A stretch of DNA of 64,000 nucleotides from Exophiala sp. HKRS030 (taxonomy: Eukaryota; Ascomycota; Eurotiomycetes; Chaetothyriales; Herpotrichiellaceae): positions 558,001 to 622,000 of the forward strand of contig JAHWDD010000033.1 of the NCBI GenBank assembly GCA_023897205.1, read 5' to 3'. Position 1 is the first letter of the stretch; every line of letters starts with the position of its first letter. The position numbers and the translations under genes are program-made. Below the pieces are notes generated by a model that worked only from the letters and a program-made list of their open reading frames with translations, searched no databases and was not told the origin of the DNA. Below, in pieces: positions 37,006 to 48,748 of the stretch.

Positions 37006-40000
37006 CTATGCACGACCTGCCGAAGCTTTGTTGATTTCTTCCAGAATCAGATCTCGCGCAGAAAGAACACCCTTTTCCTGACCAACAATGGTGATAGCCT
37101 CGCCTTCTTCGCCTCTTCCGCTATTCTTGTTCGGAACTTGGATATCACATCCGGATTGTTTACGGATCGAGTTGATCGTTGAACCTCCTTGTCCGATGAT
37201 ATGACGATGCAGTCGAGGATCCGGTAGGATCAGGAAGCCAGTGTGCTGGGGCACAGACGCCTTTTCCAACAAGGACTTGATCTTCTGCTTGGTCTTGGAC
37301 ACAGTTTCTTCTGTCACATCCTTATTGGCATAGATAACCCAAGGGATTTCACCAGCCTCGGAGCTTGAGGCGTCCTGATTAGACACGATTTCCCAGGAGT
37401 ACGACTCTGCGCCAGGCTGATCGGTGATCAGAGGAATATCACCATTGGTGGTTCTCTGACGAGGTGCAGGAGCATTGGCAGCTGTTTTCGGTGGAGGCTT
37501 CTGGCCATTATGATCGATCCTAATACCTTCCCTGGAGAGCTCCCGGAATAGAGCTCCATTCTTTGAGATGGTATGGTGTAGACCTCGTGGGACCAAGATT
37601 GTCTCACCCTGAGGCTTGACCGATTTTGTTTGAATGTGCTCCTTGGCTTTCGCCACATTTTCTGCGCGGCCAGTAATCTTCACACCAGTCTGGCCTGATC
37701 CCTGGCGTGGCACATTCAAGGTTACCCCAAAGTCGTCCTCGATCTTTTTGCGAATGCTTCCGTTGGGACCAATCAATTCACGGTGGGACGTGACAGGCAC
37801 ATCAATCGTTTCAGTGGTTTGATTGTCACGCTCATCAACAAACGCGGTAAGCGCAGCAAATATTTTGTCCACAACGTCAGCGGTGCCCTTGATCGTGAGG
37901 GTGTCAGACTCTTCACCGGGACGGGGAAACTTGACATGTTCGGCACTGCTGCCAGTTCCGCCAGCCTTTGCAACAATGTTTTGGATATTAGAACCTAAAT
38001 TGAGTTAGAGCTTTTTTCAACATGACACAAGGCTGAATGAGGGCTCACCTCCACTTCCAATGAGGGCGCGATGATGTTTCTTGTCAATATCCAAAGTCTT
38101 TGTGACAACATCATCAAATGCCTTTGACCTTTTCTGAAGCTCTTGTCGTGCTTTGTCGACCTGCTCCTTTGTACCCTTGATCTGAATTGCAACTCTATCA
38201 GAACCGTCAGGCTTAGGCACGTCAATTTGAGCACCTGTATCAGCACGCAATTTCTCCATTTCTTGGCCTCTCCTGCCGATCAGAGATGCAATTTGATCCT
38301 GAGCAACGGAAACAGTGGCAGAGTAAGAATTGTCAACTAGGTATTGGTGCAGGCTCAGCAGCTCATCCCGAACCTTTTCGGCCTTGGCACGAGGACCACG
38401 AATACGAATTTCGTCGCCAGTAGGACCAGAACGGTTACCACCAGCTTCACTTGCATTATCTGCAACTGACGCATCATCACTGATCTTGGACGCCTTGGGA
38501 AAGTCAATTCTGACAGAGTTGTCGACTTTGCTCTGAATCTTCTGCAAGTTCTCGCCATTTCGGCCAACAAGCATACCGTGGTATTTGGGGTCAATCTTGA
38601 TTGCAAAATTGACCTCGTCTTCCCACTGTTTGCCCAGACGTAGGATTTCAGCTTTGGCAGCCTCTGCTTTCTTCTGTGGTCCTTGAATGGTGATCTTGCC
38701 AGTCTCCTGCGTATTAATATCAACATCATGTTTCTCTCTTAAGGCTTTGACATTGGCGCCTTGTTTGCCGATAAGATTCTTGGTGTAGTTTGCAGGGAAT
38801 GGGAATGAAAGGGTGTATCCACGTTCCTTCTCATCCTGCTCAGCTTCCAGGAGGAACTGTTCAATCCTGGCACGGAGATCGGCAATATCCTTCTCTTCTG
38901 GACCTCTCAGGTAAACCGTTTCTGGTGAAGAGCCGCGAGAAATCCCACCAGCATTCCTAGCGGCACTCCTAGCACTTCCAAAATCGACCTGGACGGGGAA
39001 ATGTTGAGGAGTTGCCGCTTGTGGCTCGCTCTTAACAAATCTTCTGACCTTGTCCTGAAATTTCTTCGGTACATGAATGTCCTGCACGGAAATTCCTTGA
39101 TGAGGAATGCTACTGAGTAGCTGAGCTTGGGCTTCCTGGAGAGCTTTCTCAAAGGCGGTAAGATCGTTTTTGGTAGGCTTGTTTCGAGGGATTGTAAATG
39201 GTCCTTCTTGTGCAGGTCCTTCATAAACAAGAACTACCGGATCGGAACCGTCTGCAGGGACAATAAGATGAACACCAAGATCTGCCTTCAATCTTTCCGA
39301 ATGAAGTTGTTCAAGATGGGGATGGAAGAAAGGATCAACCTCAACTAACTGCAGACGAGGTGTTGGATATGCTTGTGTGATTTTAGAAAGCTCGTTTCGA
39401 GCAGAAAGTGCCTTTTGAGGGTCGTTGCTTATGATGTTCCAGCTAGGAGATGTGTTTGAGGCTGACGGGAAGATGATCTCCGCATTGTGGGAGTTGAGGA
39501 ATTCTCGTTCAATGGCCTTTTGTTGAAGGTATTGGGCAAGAGCCCTTGAATGTCGTTCCGCACCTTGCGGTGCATCACCAAAATGCTTTTGAAGATCAAC
39601 TGCCCTGTTGTGTTTGCGAGACATGAGTTCTTCTGCAAGGTTTCGTCCGGCCTCTAGCTTGTCACGTGGACCAACGATGTGGAAGTCCTCAGTTTCGTGA
39701 CTGGCGGGTGGGAGAATGACAGCACATCCAGTCTCCTCCAAGAACTTTAGAGGATCCATGCCACGATCACCAACGACGTATGGATGGAGGATCTGCTCCG
39801 CCGCAAGTTCCTCGAGAAGAAGCTCCTTCTCCAATTCACTGACCAGTTGCTCCAGGAGCGCACGTGCTTCCAAAGCAGCCGCTTGCTCTCCAGAAATGAC
39901 CACATGAGAATCGCCATGGGGAACAAAGACAGGGCGCTGATTGCCTTCGACTGCGCGTGGTGGTGGCTGCTGTTGCCATGTGTGGTATTGGGGAATGTTG

Positions 40001-41067
40001 ATTTTGAGGTCTCTCTCGCGCTCCAATTGTTGTAAGCGGTCTCCGTGTAGACCAGCAAGGAAAGGATAGAATTCTGGCGGAATATTCCGAACAGGAAGGT
40101 CGACTTTAGGTTGGAGGGATTTGACCTGGTTTGAAATTTGTTCATAAACCTGGCGAACCTGAGCGGCATGTCCTCGAATCTCAACAACATCAATTTTGAC
40201 ATCATCCGGATTGGTCGAAGGTCGTGTGTCACGATCAATATGAATTTTGACATTGAACTGAGTCTCGAGCTTTCTAATGTTGGCTCCGGCCTTCCCGATG
40301 ATCTGCGCGGAAACAGTGGAGGGCACTTCGAGCTTGACCTGTTTCTCCAGCGTTAATTCTTTGGAAATATGCATCAAGGCTTCGGTGACTCTGGCCTTGG
40401 GCCCTTCAGCTATAAACTCAGTGCCGCGAGCAAAATTTGTCGATTTAGGTGTCACAATGACGTTGTACTTCTTCTTGACATCGTCCAAGACTCTTTTCAC
40501 GGATTTATTCTTATCGAGATCAGCATTGTCGATCTCAAAGGAATCCCGGTAACGACCAGGTAATAGAACATTTCCTCGGGGCCCAGCAGCCGCAGACACT
40601 GGGGTTCGCACCCCCGGAGTAGATGACGGAGTCGGACCGCCAGATGATGCCGGGCGGGAACCTAAAGCAGGTGAACCGTTCGTTGGAGCAGCCTTGGCCG
40701 AAGCACTGGCAACCCATCCGGGAGCTCGTGAAGCTTGAGGCGCAGCCGGTTTGGCAGCGGCTCCGAGGGAAGGGAAAGCTTCCTCAGATTGAGTATCCAG
40801 GCCGGAGGGTTTCTCAGAAGCTTTCTGCTTTCCGGCAGCATTTGCAGACAGTGGTACACCATTGGTACCATTGACGCCGTTGGTAGTAGCAGGCGTGGTA
40901 TCATTGCGGTGGTTCTCCGCAGGTGGGGGATGTTCAATATCTTCTTCATCCACAACGTCTTCGACGGTGACATGATGCGTTTCGCTGGCCTCGTGCTGCT
41001 CTTGCAAGAGCTGAGCCGGAGTCTTTGAGGACGATGCGGTAGGGGTATCAGCCGTTGTGGAGGCCAT
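37006..41067 (-). CDS. Vigilin/Scp160-like multi-KH-domain RNA-binding protein
   Basis: Exon 1 38049-41067, intron 37995-38048 (54 nt, CTCTAACTC branch site, TTTAG acceptor), exon 2 37006-37994; 1335 aa, the usual length for fungal Scp160 relatives. The splice restores a KH motif across the junction: LIGSGG|SNIQNIVAKAG. After a Ser/Ala/Pro-rich N-terminus come many KH repeats. Canonical GxxG loops include IIGKAGANIRKLE (residues 256-268), LIGKQGANVKAL, LVGRNGENLQKI, LIGRRGQEMEKL, LIGPNGSIRKKI and IIGQGGSTINSI, with degenerate repeats between. Scp160/vigilin binds ribosomes and mRNAs at the endoplasmic reticulum and affects translation and chromosome stability. Start context CACCATGGCC is strong. 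Confidence 0.95.
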
Positions 41068-42274
41068 GGTGGAATGTGGCTTCAGGGAAGAAGCCTCGAG
41101 GAAACCGGTGAGAGAAGACCGTGGGAAAGGACGATGACCGGGAGTTTGTGTGGAAATGTTACAGAGGGCAGATCATGCAGCCGTAACAAAACAAGATTTG
41201 GATTGGTTTGAATTGAGAAGTCTTCGGATTTGAAGACTCGGGAAGTTCTGGCAATCGTGCCTGGTTGAAATAACAAAAAGAATCAATATGATCGTGGAAT
41301 GGGCAGCAACAGGAGTAGGAGGGAGGAAGCCGAGATGGAAGGGACTCGAAGATGTTGCAACATGTCGAGATCTCGAGATGTCTTGGTGTGGAGTGGTAAA
41401 TAGAATTAGCCCGTACTAAATCCCCAAACTAGCACCGGCGGGGTTAGCCCAACGCACTAATACTGCTACAGCTACTACTGCAGAACTCCGTGGATCCATC
41501 CCGAAAGAGCATCATCTTTCGGGCGGGCGGGCAAAGATGACACAATTGAAGAGGATATATACGGAGTATACATACACACACACACATTATGTATGCCCCG
41601 AACAGTACTCTATCCCTTACCATTTTCATTTAGGAAAGGGAGCGAGGCCACTTTACTCGAGCACGTGACGGAGCATCAAAGAGGTCCCGCCGAGCACAGG
41701 CGAGCGTCGTGGGAGCCACGGCAGCGTCTAGGGGAGCCCGGCTGAGCACTGGGCGAGCTCGCCACAAGGCCTGACAGCCACGTTGCCGTGGCACTGCCTT
41801 TACAGTCACGTGATGGTTGAGCGCCACCACAACCCTATATCTTTCGCACTCGTTGCAGATAGTTAGTTAGACGTCAACCCAATGCTCTTAAATCGAACAA
41901 CTCTAGCTGACAGCCAGTCCAGATGAGGCTGACTCGCAAGGCTGAACGGCTCCAACAGGAGCTTAAGCGCTGTCAATGGCGCCGTCATTGAAATTAAGAC
42001 AAAGCGAGACAGAGAGTTTGAATCACCAAGAGCGATTCGCTCCATGTCCATTGCGCCTTCCCTCATATGCGACGTGTAACTTGTTCACTTCGCTAATTTT
42101 GTCTGCACGTCGTATTGATTTCAGAACGCGGATGGCAATTGAACACGACGCGGGTGAGGCCTAGCTGACAGAACAGAGCAGAATTGGTTTGCTGTATATG
42201 CCGTCGCTCGGCTAGACGAACACCAGCCCCAATCCTACGGACGCCGGTTTCGACCGACACATTGGATTCCAGTG
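41068..42274. other. Intergenic region, no gene recognised
   Basis: About 1.2 kb holding the 5' side of the KH gene and the 3' flank of the phospholipase gene. A short CA microsatellite lies near 41572-41586 beside a TACGGAGTAT word near 41560. No gene seen. Confidence 0.45.
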
Positions 42275-45200
42275 CTATGCCGAAAGCTCAGCAATCTCCA
42301 GTTTCCCCGCCAACTCCTCTGTCGGCAAAGAAAATGCCTCAGTTCTGTACGACGGGTTGAAATCCATCTTCATCAGCTGGCGGGGGAACCCGCTGATGGG
42401 GAATTCAGCGCGTCCATCGCAGATTCCAGGCAATCTCAGTGCGATCGTGGTCAGCGCATCGTCTCCGGAGATAGCGATGCAGACGCTCTGCTTGATAAAA
42501 TCGCCTTTCTGTATCATTTCTGCCACTCGAACAGACAGGAAGACGTCGTTGACGTTCTTCGGTTCGTTGCGGACAATGAACTCGGGCTTGGTGGAGCAAG
42601 AGATGAATTTGCCGAGCTGCCTGATGTCGTTTCTGTCGCTGTCCAGACTGATTGTAGAGGACGTGGGTGTGAGCGGCCCGCTTCGTTCTGAGCCGTCTTC
42701 ACCCTGATTCTTCAACTTTCCTAAACGACAGGAGATATATCCATGAATTTCGGTCGATGAACTCGATTCGCTGACGGCGGAGCCATTTTTCTCGAAGAAA
42801 AAGGACGACGCGACTAATGCACATGCAACTTCCTGGATCCGGCTCTGGATGCTGCCATCTTTGGCTAGAAGTCGAGGCAGGAAATTCGCCAATTCGGCTA
42901 CCTTGTCAACGGCATCCAGCTCCGGTGGATCCATCCCAAGGTCAGGATTGATGCGATACATCTGTTTGGAGATGTACCTCTCGGTATCAAGTACTGACGC
43001 CCACCTTCGATCAGCATCCGTACTTAGTTTGATCTGGTAGCTGACCATGGTGAAAAGGCTGCGTATCCAGCCAGTTGTTCTTGCTTTTGGGGCGCCTTGA
43101 TGTATCTGTTCGGAAGGTATGTCTCCACGAGTCCTGAAGTGCCTCGAAAGACCAGTACCGATCGAGAGCACGATATCTGGCTCGCCTTTGAGCTGCTCCA
43201 CCTCTGCAATGCGTCGAGCCTCTTCAAGCGCTATCTCAACAGGGTTGTTGTGCAATATCGCACCGTCAATCCATTCCTCGAGTTTGCTTCCCGGACGGCT
43301 GGGGGAGAATGGCTTAAAGAAACCTGGAGCCGCAGAAGTAGCTCTTGAGCTGTTCGGGGCAGTCAGCGATGTTCCATCGCTGAATTGGAACTGGTCCATA
43401 ACTCACGCTTCCCATGTAGTAATCTCGTCCTGAGGTCGACCAGGGCGGTATCTTTGGTATCGTGGCCCTCTATCCCGTCCAGTATGAGTGTTGTAGTTTG
43501 AAAGCACCCACGTTTTTGATCCCGAGCTTGAGACTGCAATGACAGCGGTTTTCAAGCTGTCATTCGATCGCTGGCTAGGGAACAGCATCTTCTGTCCAAA
43601 CGCTTGTTTCAAGGCAGCTTCGAGTGGCGTTGTCTCATACTTGCTATGTTTGACGAATAGTTGAACGCGTCGGATGACATGCACATCCTGCCCCTTCCGC
43701 TTAGAGAATGCAGGATACACTAGCTTCCGAAATTGCTCAGTACAATGACCAACAGACCACATTTGATGTCCAAACCCCAGGGCGATGATGCCTCCAGTAC
43801 TGACGAAGATAAGTTAGCCGTACCGTTGTCTGCTTTTCCCTGGCGCCACAGGGTGTGCTTACCTCGTTCCCACAACAAGGTCGAAGAACTTCTGCAAAGG
43901 CACACCGAGAATGGCTTCAAGAGCCTCAAGAACCGCAAGCTCAACAATACCCCTAATCCCACCACTGTTGTTGTCAGCATTGAATTGACCCAGTGCCTCA
44001 GTGTCTTCTTACCCGTCGAGTGTTAGAACACGCAAACCCGAGAATGGCGGTGCGAGGTCAATGTTTAATGGGGTACTCTCGAAACTGCTGCCGTCCAGGT
44101 GGTCAAGTAAGGGGCAGCCCACTAGCTTCACCGACCTTCCATCGTGTTGGCCAAAGTCTTTGGCGCACGCGGTGCAAATTATATGTCCACAGTCGAGTTG
44201 GTGCTGTGGAGGATTACACAAACATGCAACGCATATCGAATTTAGCCGGAACTCCATCACCTTGTCGGCAGAGCGATTCCCAACTCTATAGATACTGGGT
44301 AAGAGCTGAGCATGTGCTTCCACGATGGCCTCTTTAGATTCAAAGCTGAATCTACGTCGTAGTCTGTCATGCATGGCAATCAGTTGTGCGAGAACATCCT
44401 GTTCCCATGCCAAAATCTGATCCATTTCGAAGCTCATTTCGAATGTCCCCGGGCTGTCAATGGTCCGCAGTTTTGCTTTGGCTCGGTGTGACTGGCCATG
44501 CCGTGAGTATCGTAATTCGCATTGACGTTTCTTCATTGCAAAATGGTCATAAATGGGAAAATTACATTGGACATCGTTGTGGAAATATTGCATGATGGCC
44601 CTGCGACACATGTCTCGGTAGGTGTTAGGCTTTGGGGTTTTCGGAAGGCTCGATGGACGACGCGTATGGCGACTGTTTTGGTTCCAAGGCTGGTCTTCTT
44701 CAAGGTCTCCAAACCAATCCTCAGGCCTCCCGATGCGTTGCTTCCGCGCGGATTCGAGGAGGATGCACGATGCCACAAACGGGGTAATATACTCGAATAG
44801 TTCCACAATCCGACCCGCACAGTTCTTGTGAATGCCCATCCTTCTTGCAAACTCAAGCAAGTTGTCGGAGAAAGATGCGGAGAGCGGACTTCTCTTCAAC
44901 GAGGCTTCGATGAAGTCGAATGGTTCGTCCAAAGTTTCCGAGAAGTGGTCGAAGGCCAGCGACAGATACAGCCCAAAGTCGTCGACGTCGGTAAGTAGCT
45001 CTCGCTCTTGCTTATCCTTGAAGGAGATCGTACAGCAATCTTCAATCACCTGGTGCAGTCGCTGACGTTGTTGATTGAGTAGCTGGTATCTACTCTTCTC
45101 CGGCAGTCGAACAACATGCACTGTTGAGTAGTAGCATCGAAGCAGATCATGCATGTTGTCTATGCGTGACAATGACACCTTCTTCCACATCTTCGCATAC

Positions 45201-46471
45201 TTGACAAAGGTCTTGTTTTCATCGATCTTGGCGCTCGTTGTGCTTAACAGGTTTGCCGTGGCATTCATCGTATTCCACTGATCCTCGGGTGTTTTCGGAT
45301 TGGACTTGTTCAGGGCGATGATAGCATGCGGTTTTGTCGGTTGGTTGATTGAGCGCGAGTAATTGGCATCCGCCCATTCAAGTAGCCTCTCAACCACAAC
45401 TTCCAGAGTCCTATGTTGTGACAGTCAGTCCGGTTAATATCGGCATGCCGAATGAAAGAACTGTCAGGGATGAGCTTACTTTGGATTATCGAGCACAAAA
45501 ACGATCACGTCTGAGAACGCGTAAAAGATTCTTGGATACATTTCGGAGACGGCATAGCCTCTCTTGCTCGTCTGCTCGTATTCTTGACTATCATGGCTCG
45601 CCCACTTTAGTAGCCGTTTTGTCCCTTGAGACACTTTGCGCCTGTCGGGGTCAGTTGCTCCTGCATTATACAGACACGTGCAAGCGCTAAACAGTCTAGT
45701 TGTTATGTGAAGTTGCTCAGCAGTTCGGTACTTACACAACGTGTGGTCTCCGGGAGCCTTTTGCGCTTGAAGAGGGACCATTGGCCTCAAGTGAGAGAGC
45801 ATTGATAGCAACAGGACTTCGCTCGCCACCCTCAAACCCTTCGCAATCCGCATAGAGAATAGGACACTTTGAGAATCTGGTTTCCGGACTGAGATACAGA
45901 TGGACGTCAGCGGAAGTCGGCACTGCGCAGTTCGAACGACCAATGATGGGCGCCATTTTGGCAGGATCATCGCTGGCCATCCTTGAGTCTGATTTGAGAT
46001 CAATCAAGAGATTGATGAGGGAGCTTTTGCCGGCGCCTACGGTCGTCAGACGAAGACAAGACGACCAGGTGCATAGCGCTCACCTGTCTGTCCAACGAAA
46101 GACACGAGGCTCGGATAGCGAGTCTTTGGTCCTAGTTCCGATGTTTGCATCATCACGACGGCGTAGCGCCGATATTCGGCCAGAATAGGTTCGCCTCCAG
46201 AGTCGCGTTCGAGACCAAACCAGGTCGTCTCTTCACCTTCTTGATGGTGACGATACTCTTCGTCTTCGGTAGGCTCTGCCATGCAATCTGTAAGCTCTTG
46301 CACCACTTGAGGATCTGCCTTCTCATGCGGCAGTCCTCCAGGGCCGAGTAAGCCCTTCTTGTGAGGCGGGTGGCGTATCCAGCACCCGCTGCAGAAATTG
46401 AAGTTGCATGCGGTGCAGAAGGCGATATCAGTTGTGAGCTCATCGCACAAGTCGCAAGTGTATTCAGCCAT
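42275..46471 (-). CDS. Multidomain patatin-like phospholipase with zinc-binding and GTPase domains
   Basis: Exons in transcript order: 46084-46471, 45736-46036, 45480-45641, 45410-44013, 43863-43964, 43407-43799, 42275-43349. All six junction phases agree; 1272 aa. The N-terminus is Cys/His-rich (CDLCDELTTDIAFCTACNFN, FCSGCWIRHPPHK), like a B-box or RING-type zinc module. A P-loop GTPase follows: GQTGAGKSS (about 126-134, rebuilt across intron 1), G3-like DCEG (about 193) and G4-like NKSN (about 318). After a helical region comes a second zinc module (CVACLCNPP, CGHIICTACAKDFG). The C-terminal patatin domain has LTLDGGGIRG, the nucleophile motif GTSTGG (Ser784) and DGAILHNNP (Asp943), so the Ser-Asp dyad is intact. 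Expected activity is lipid acyl hydrolysis. The layout suggests a nucleotide-regulated effector rather than a metabolic lipase; that is inference. Confidence 0.88.
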
Positions 46472-47217
46472 GGTCAGCTAGGTGCGTGCGCCAGAGGGGG
46501 AAAAGGGAAGAACAACAGCGAGGAGGAAATGCTAGTGGGCAAAATGAAGCCATTTATGTTCCCTGCGGCTGAAACCAAAGTCTTGCTCAATAGCACAGGA
46601 GGCACGTGTGGGCCAGTTCGCGACTTGCGTGAGGCTGCATGCAAGTGCACTTCAGCCGCAGTGACTTCTCGGCGGCCATCAGTGGTCGGCCAGGAACACG
46701 AGGTGGAAAACGCAAGGATTAGACTGCTCTGATGGCTGGAAGTCCCTAGTCCTGGGCCCGGTCGAGAACGTGGCACGGCATCGAACCTGTTCAAGGTCGT
46801 GCTAAGTGTTATCCCCGCATACGTTCCGCTGTTCACTGGCACATGGATGGAGACGCAAAAGAGCGCAATCTCGAGAAGTGGGCTTGCAGCTTAGTTCAAA
46901 GACAGACAGATGAAAATGCTTGTTACTCGTCCACTGGCCTTACCTGAGGCCGTGTTAATCCCGCGCAGAGAAGATGAACCAGGCAGGAGCTGACGAATCA
47001 AACCTGGGCAAGTTGCTCGGAAATCGATCGAATGACCAGGGACAGACCAAGTAGTTGAAGCACCACTTCCGCCCCCGCCTCCCGGGATATTGACGATGGC
47101 GATGAGGAAAGGCTGGTTCTATTTCCAGAGTTATCAGCCCTAGCAGACGTCCTCGGTGTCGTCAGGTTACTCATATGCTAGCCAATATCGCTCTTACCGA
47201 CGTGGAATAGATCAAGG
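46472..47217. other. Intergenic region, no gene recognised
   Basis: About 750 bases between the 5' end of the phospholipase gene and the 3' end of the alcohol dehydrogenase relic. Short frames only; presumably the phospholipase promoter. Confidence 0.5.
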
Positions 47218-48297
47218 CTACACCTTGACCACGGCCTTTTCCCTGGAAACCTGGCTTCTCTGCCGCTTGAATGCCTGTGGCGCGTCTTCCCACGCATACG
47301 CCTCCTCAGCGTGAGGACGGACGTCACGTTCTTCCGCCAGAGTGACCGCCTTCTCGAGCATCCTCTTGTTGTAGATGAGAATCCCTCTTACTGGGTGACG
47401 AACGTCAGTAACATCCTCACACGTCTCTCTCTTTCCCCAGAACCCACAGGTCTTGGCTTCAAAGAGCAGCGGCATCACCACGTCCACTGCTTTCGGTGGA
47501 ATCAGCATACCAACTACGCACGCCTTGCCTCCTTGCTTGAGGGCCTTGATGGATGCTTCCACGGTGCCTCCGCCTGCGACGTCGCATATGAGATCAGCGA
47601 CCCGGCCACAAGTCAGACGGAGCACTTCATCGACCCATTCTGGCGTTGTTCGACAGTTGATCAGCTCTGAAGCGCCGAGGCGTTGTGCAATCTGGAGTTT
47701 CTCCGGCGTTAAGGACGTCTCGATGACTCTGGCACCGACCGCAGTGGTGTCCTAGTTCGTGTGATCAACTTTTTAACCTGCATTGACGAAATGGAACGGA
47801 GGGTTGTACCTGAATGACGGCGCAGCTAACACCGCTGTCCCTTGCGTGACGACAGTAGTCCCGTCCTTTACGTTGCTGCTCTCCAGCATATTGATTGCAG
47901 CACCCGCTGTTGAGATTAGTGCGGCAGCTTCTTCGAAGGAGAGATTCTTCGGTACCCTGACAACCCACGTGTCTTAACAACATCGTGCTCTGACAATGTC
48001 CCATCGACATCCCCGGCGCCCAAGGTGTTTTGTGCTTGCACTATGCACTCGCTGTCAAGCTAATCTCGATTGGGCAGAAGGATCGCTACCTGTGTGATAT
48101 TGCCATGCCATGTGCCATCTGGGCTAGTCATGACAATCTCACCGACACCGTCAGAACAAGCCACAAGGCTAGGGACAGTGCGGATTAGATAGACCGGCGA
48201 GTCAGCAAGACAAAGTAGGTCGCCGAAAGTTAAGAGTGGCAGCATACATACGGACCAGGATGTGGCCCGGGCCAGGTTTGGGGATCGGCCTCGTCAT
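47218..48297 (-). pseudogene. Decayed zinc-type (MDR) alcohol dehydrogenase
   Basis: Reading the minus strand from about 48297, MDR fragments appear in the right order but in changing frames. They are IPKPGPGHILVRMYAATLNF, SLVACSDGVGEI, TLGAGDVDGTLSEH, WVVRVPKNLSFEEAAALIS, VVTQG next to SGVSCAVIQ, AVGARVIETSLTPEKLQIAQ and GRVADLICDVAGGGTVEAS, ending at 47218. At least three frame changes are needed: near 48212, near 47967 and near 47832. A TAG stop lies in frame near 48062. One intron (about 47756-47810) may remain. The tail from 47625 to 47218 is intact. MDR proteins oxidise alcohols with NAD(P). The mix of a stop with shifts in both directions argues for real decay, although the window also shows signs of sequencing indels. 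Confidence 0.75.
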
Positions 48298-48748
48298 CAC
48301 CGAGAGGTTTTGGAGCAGTTTTAGAGAAAGATGTGAGTGAGCGATCCCAACGCTAGGAAACTATAGTCGAAGGCCCAAAGGAGACCCTTGAGCCCGAACT
48401 GGCTCCTGCAAATGACCATCTTTCAGCGCTCCCTGTGGCTTGCCCATTGCTCGGGCGCGCTCTCCCGTGCTCGGCGGGACCTCCTCACGATGCTCCCTCA
48501 CGTGCCGGATTAAAGCGGCCTCGGTCCATTTCCTGAACGAAAATGGTAAGGGACAATTTAGTATATAGATATGGACTCAGTCTACACCAGTTGATCATAT
48601 ACACATGTCAAATGTTGAACCGCAAGAATCAGAATTGATCGCGTACTCCTCAGTGGATGTAGCACTCGCCGTGTTCATAATCGACCTCTGACTTCATAAC
48701 TCCGAGCAGTCATCAGATGCCTGATCCTCAATGACTGGGAGTTGACAT
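48298..48748. other. Intergenic region, no gene recognised
   Basis: About 450 bases between the alcohol dehydrogenase relic and the 3' end of the CYP52-like gene. No coding signal seen. Confidence 0.5.
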
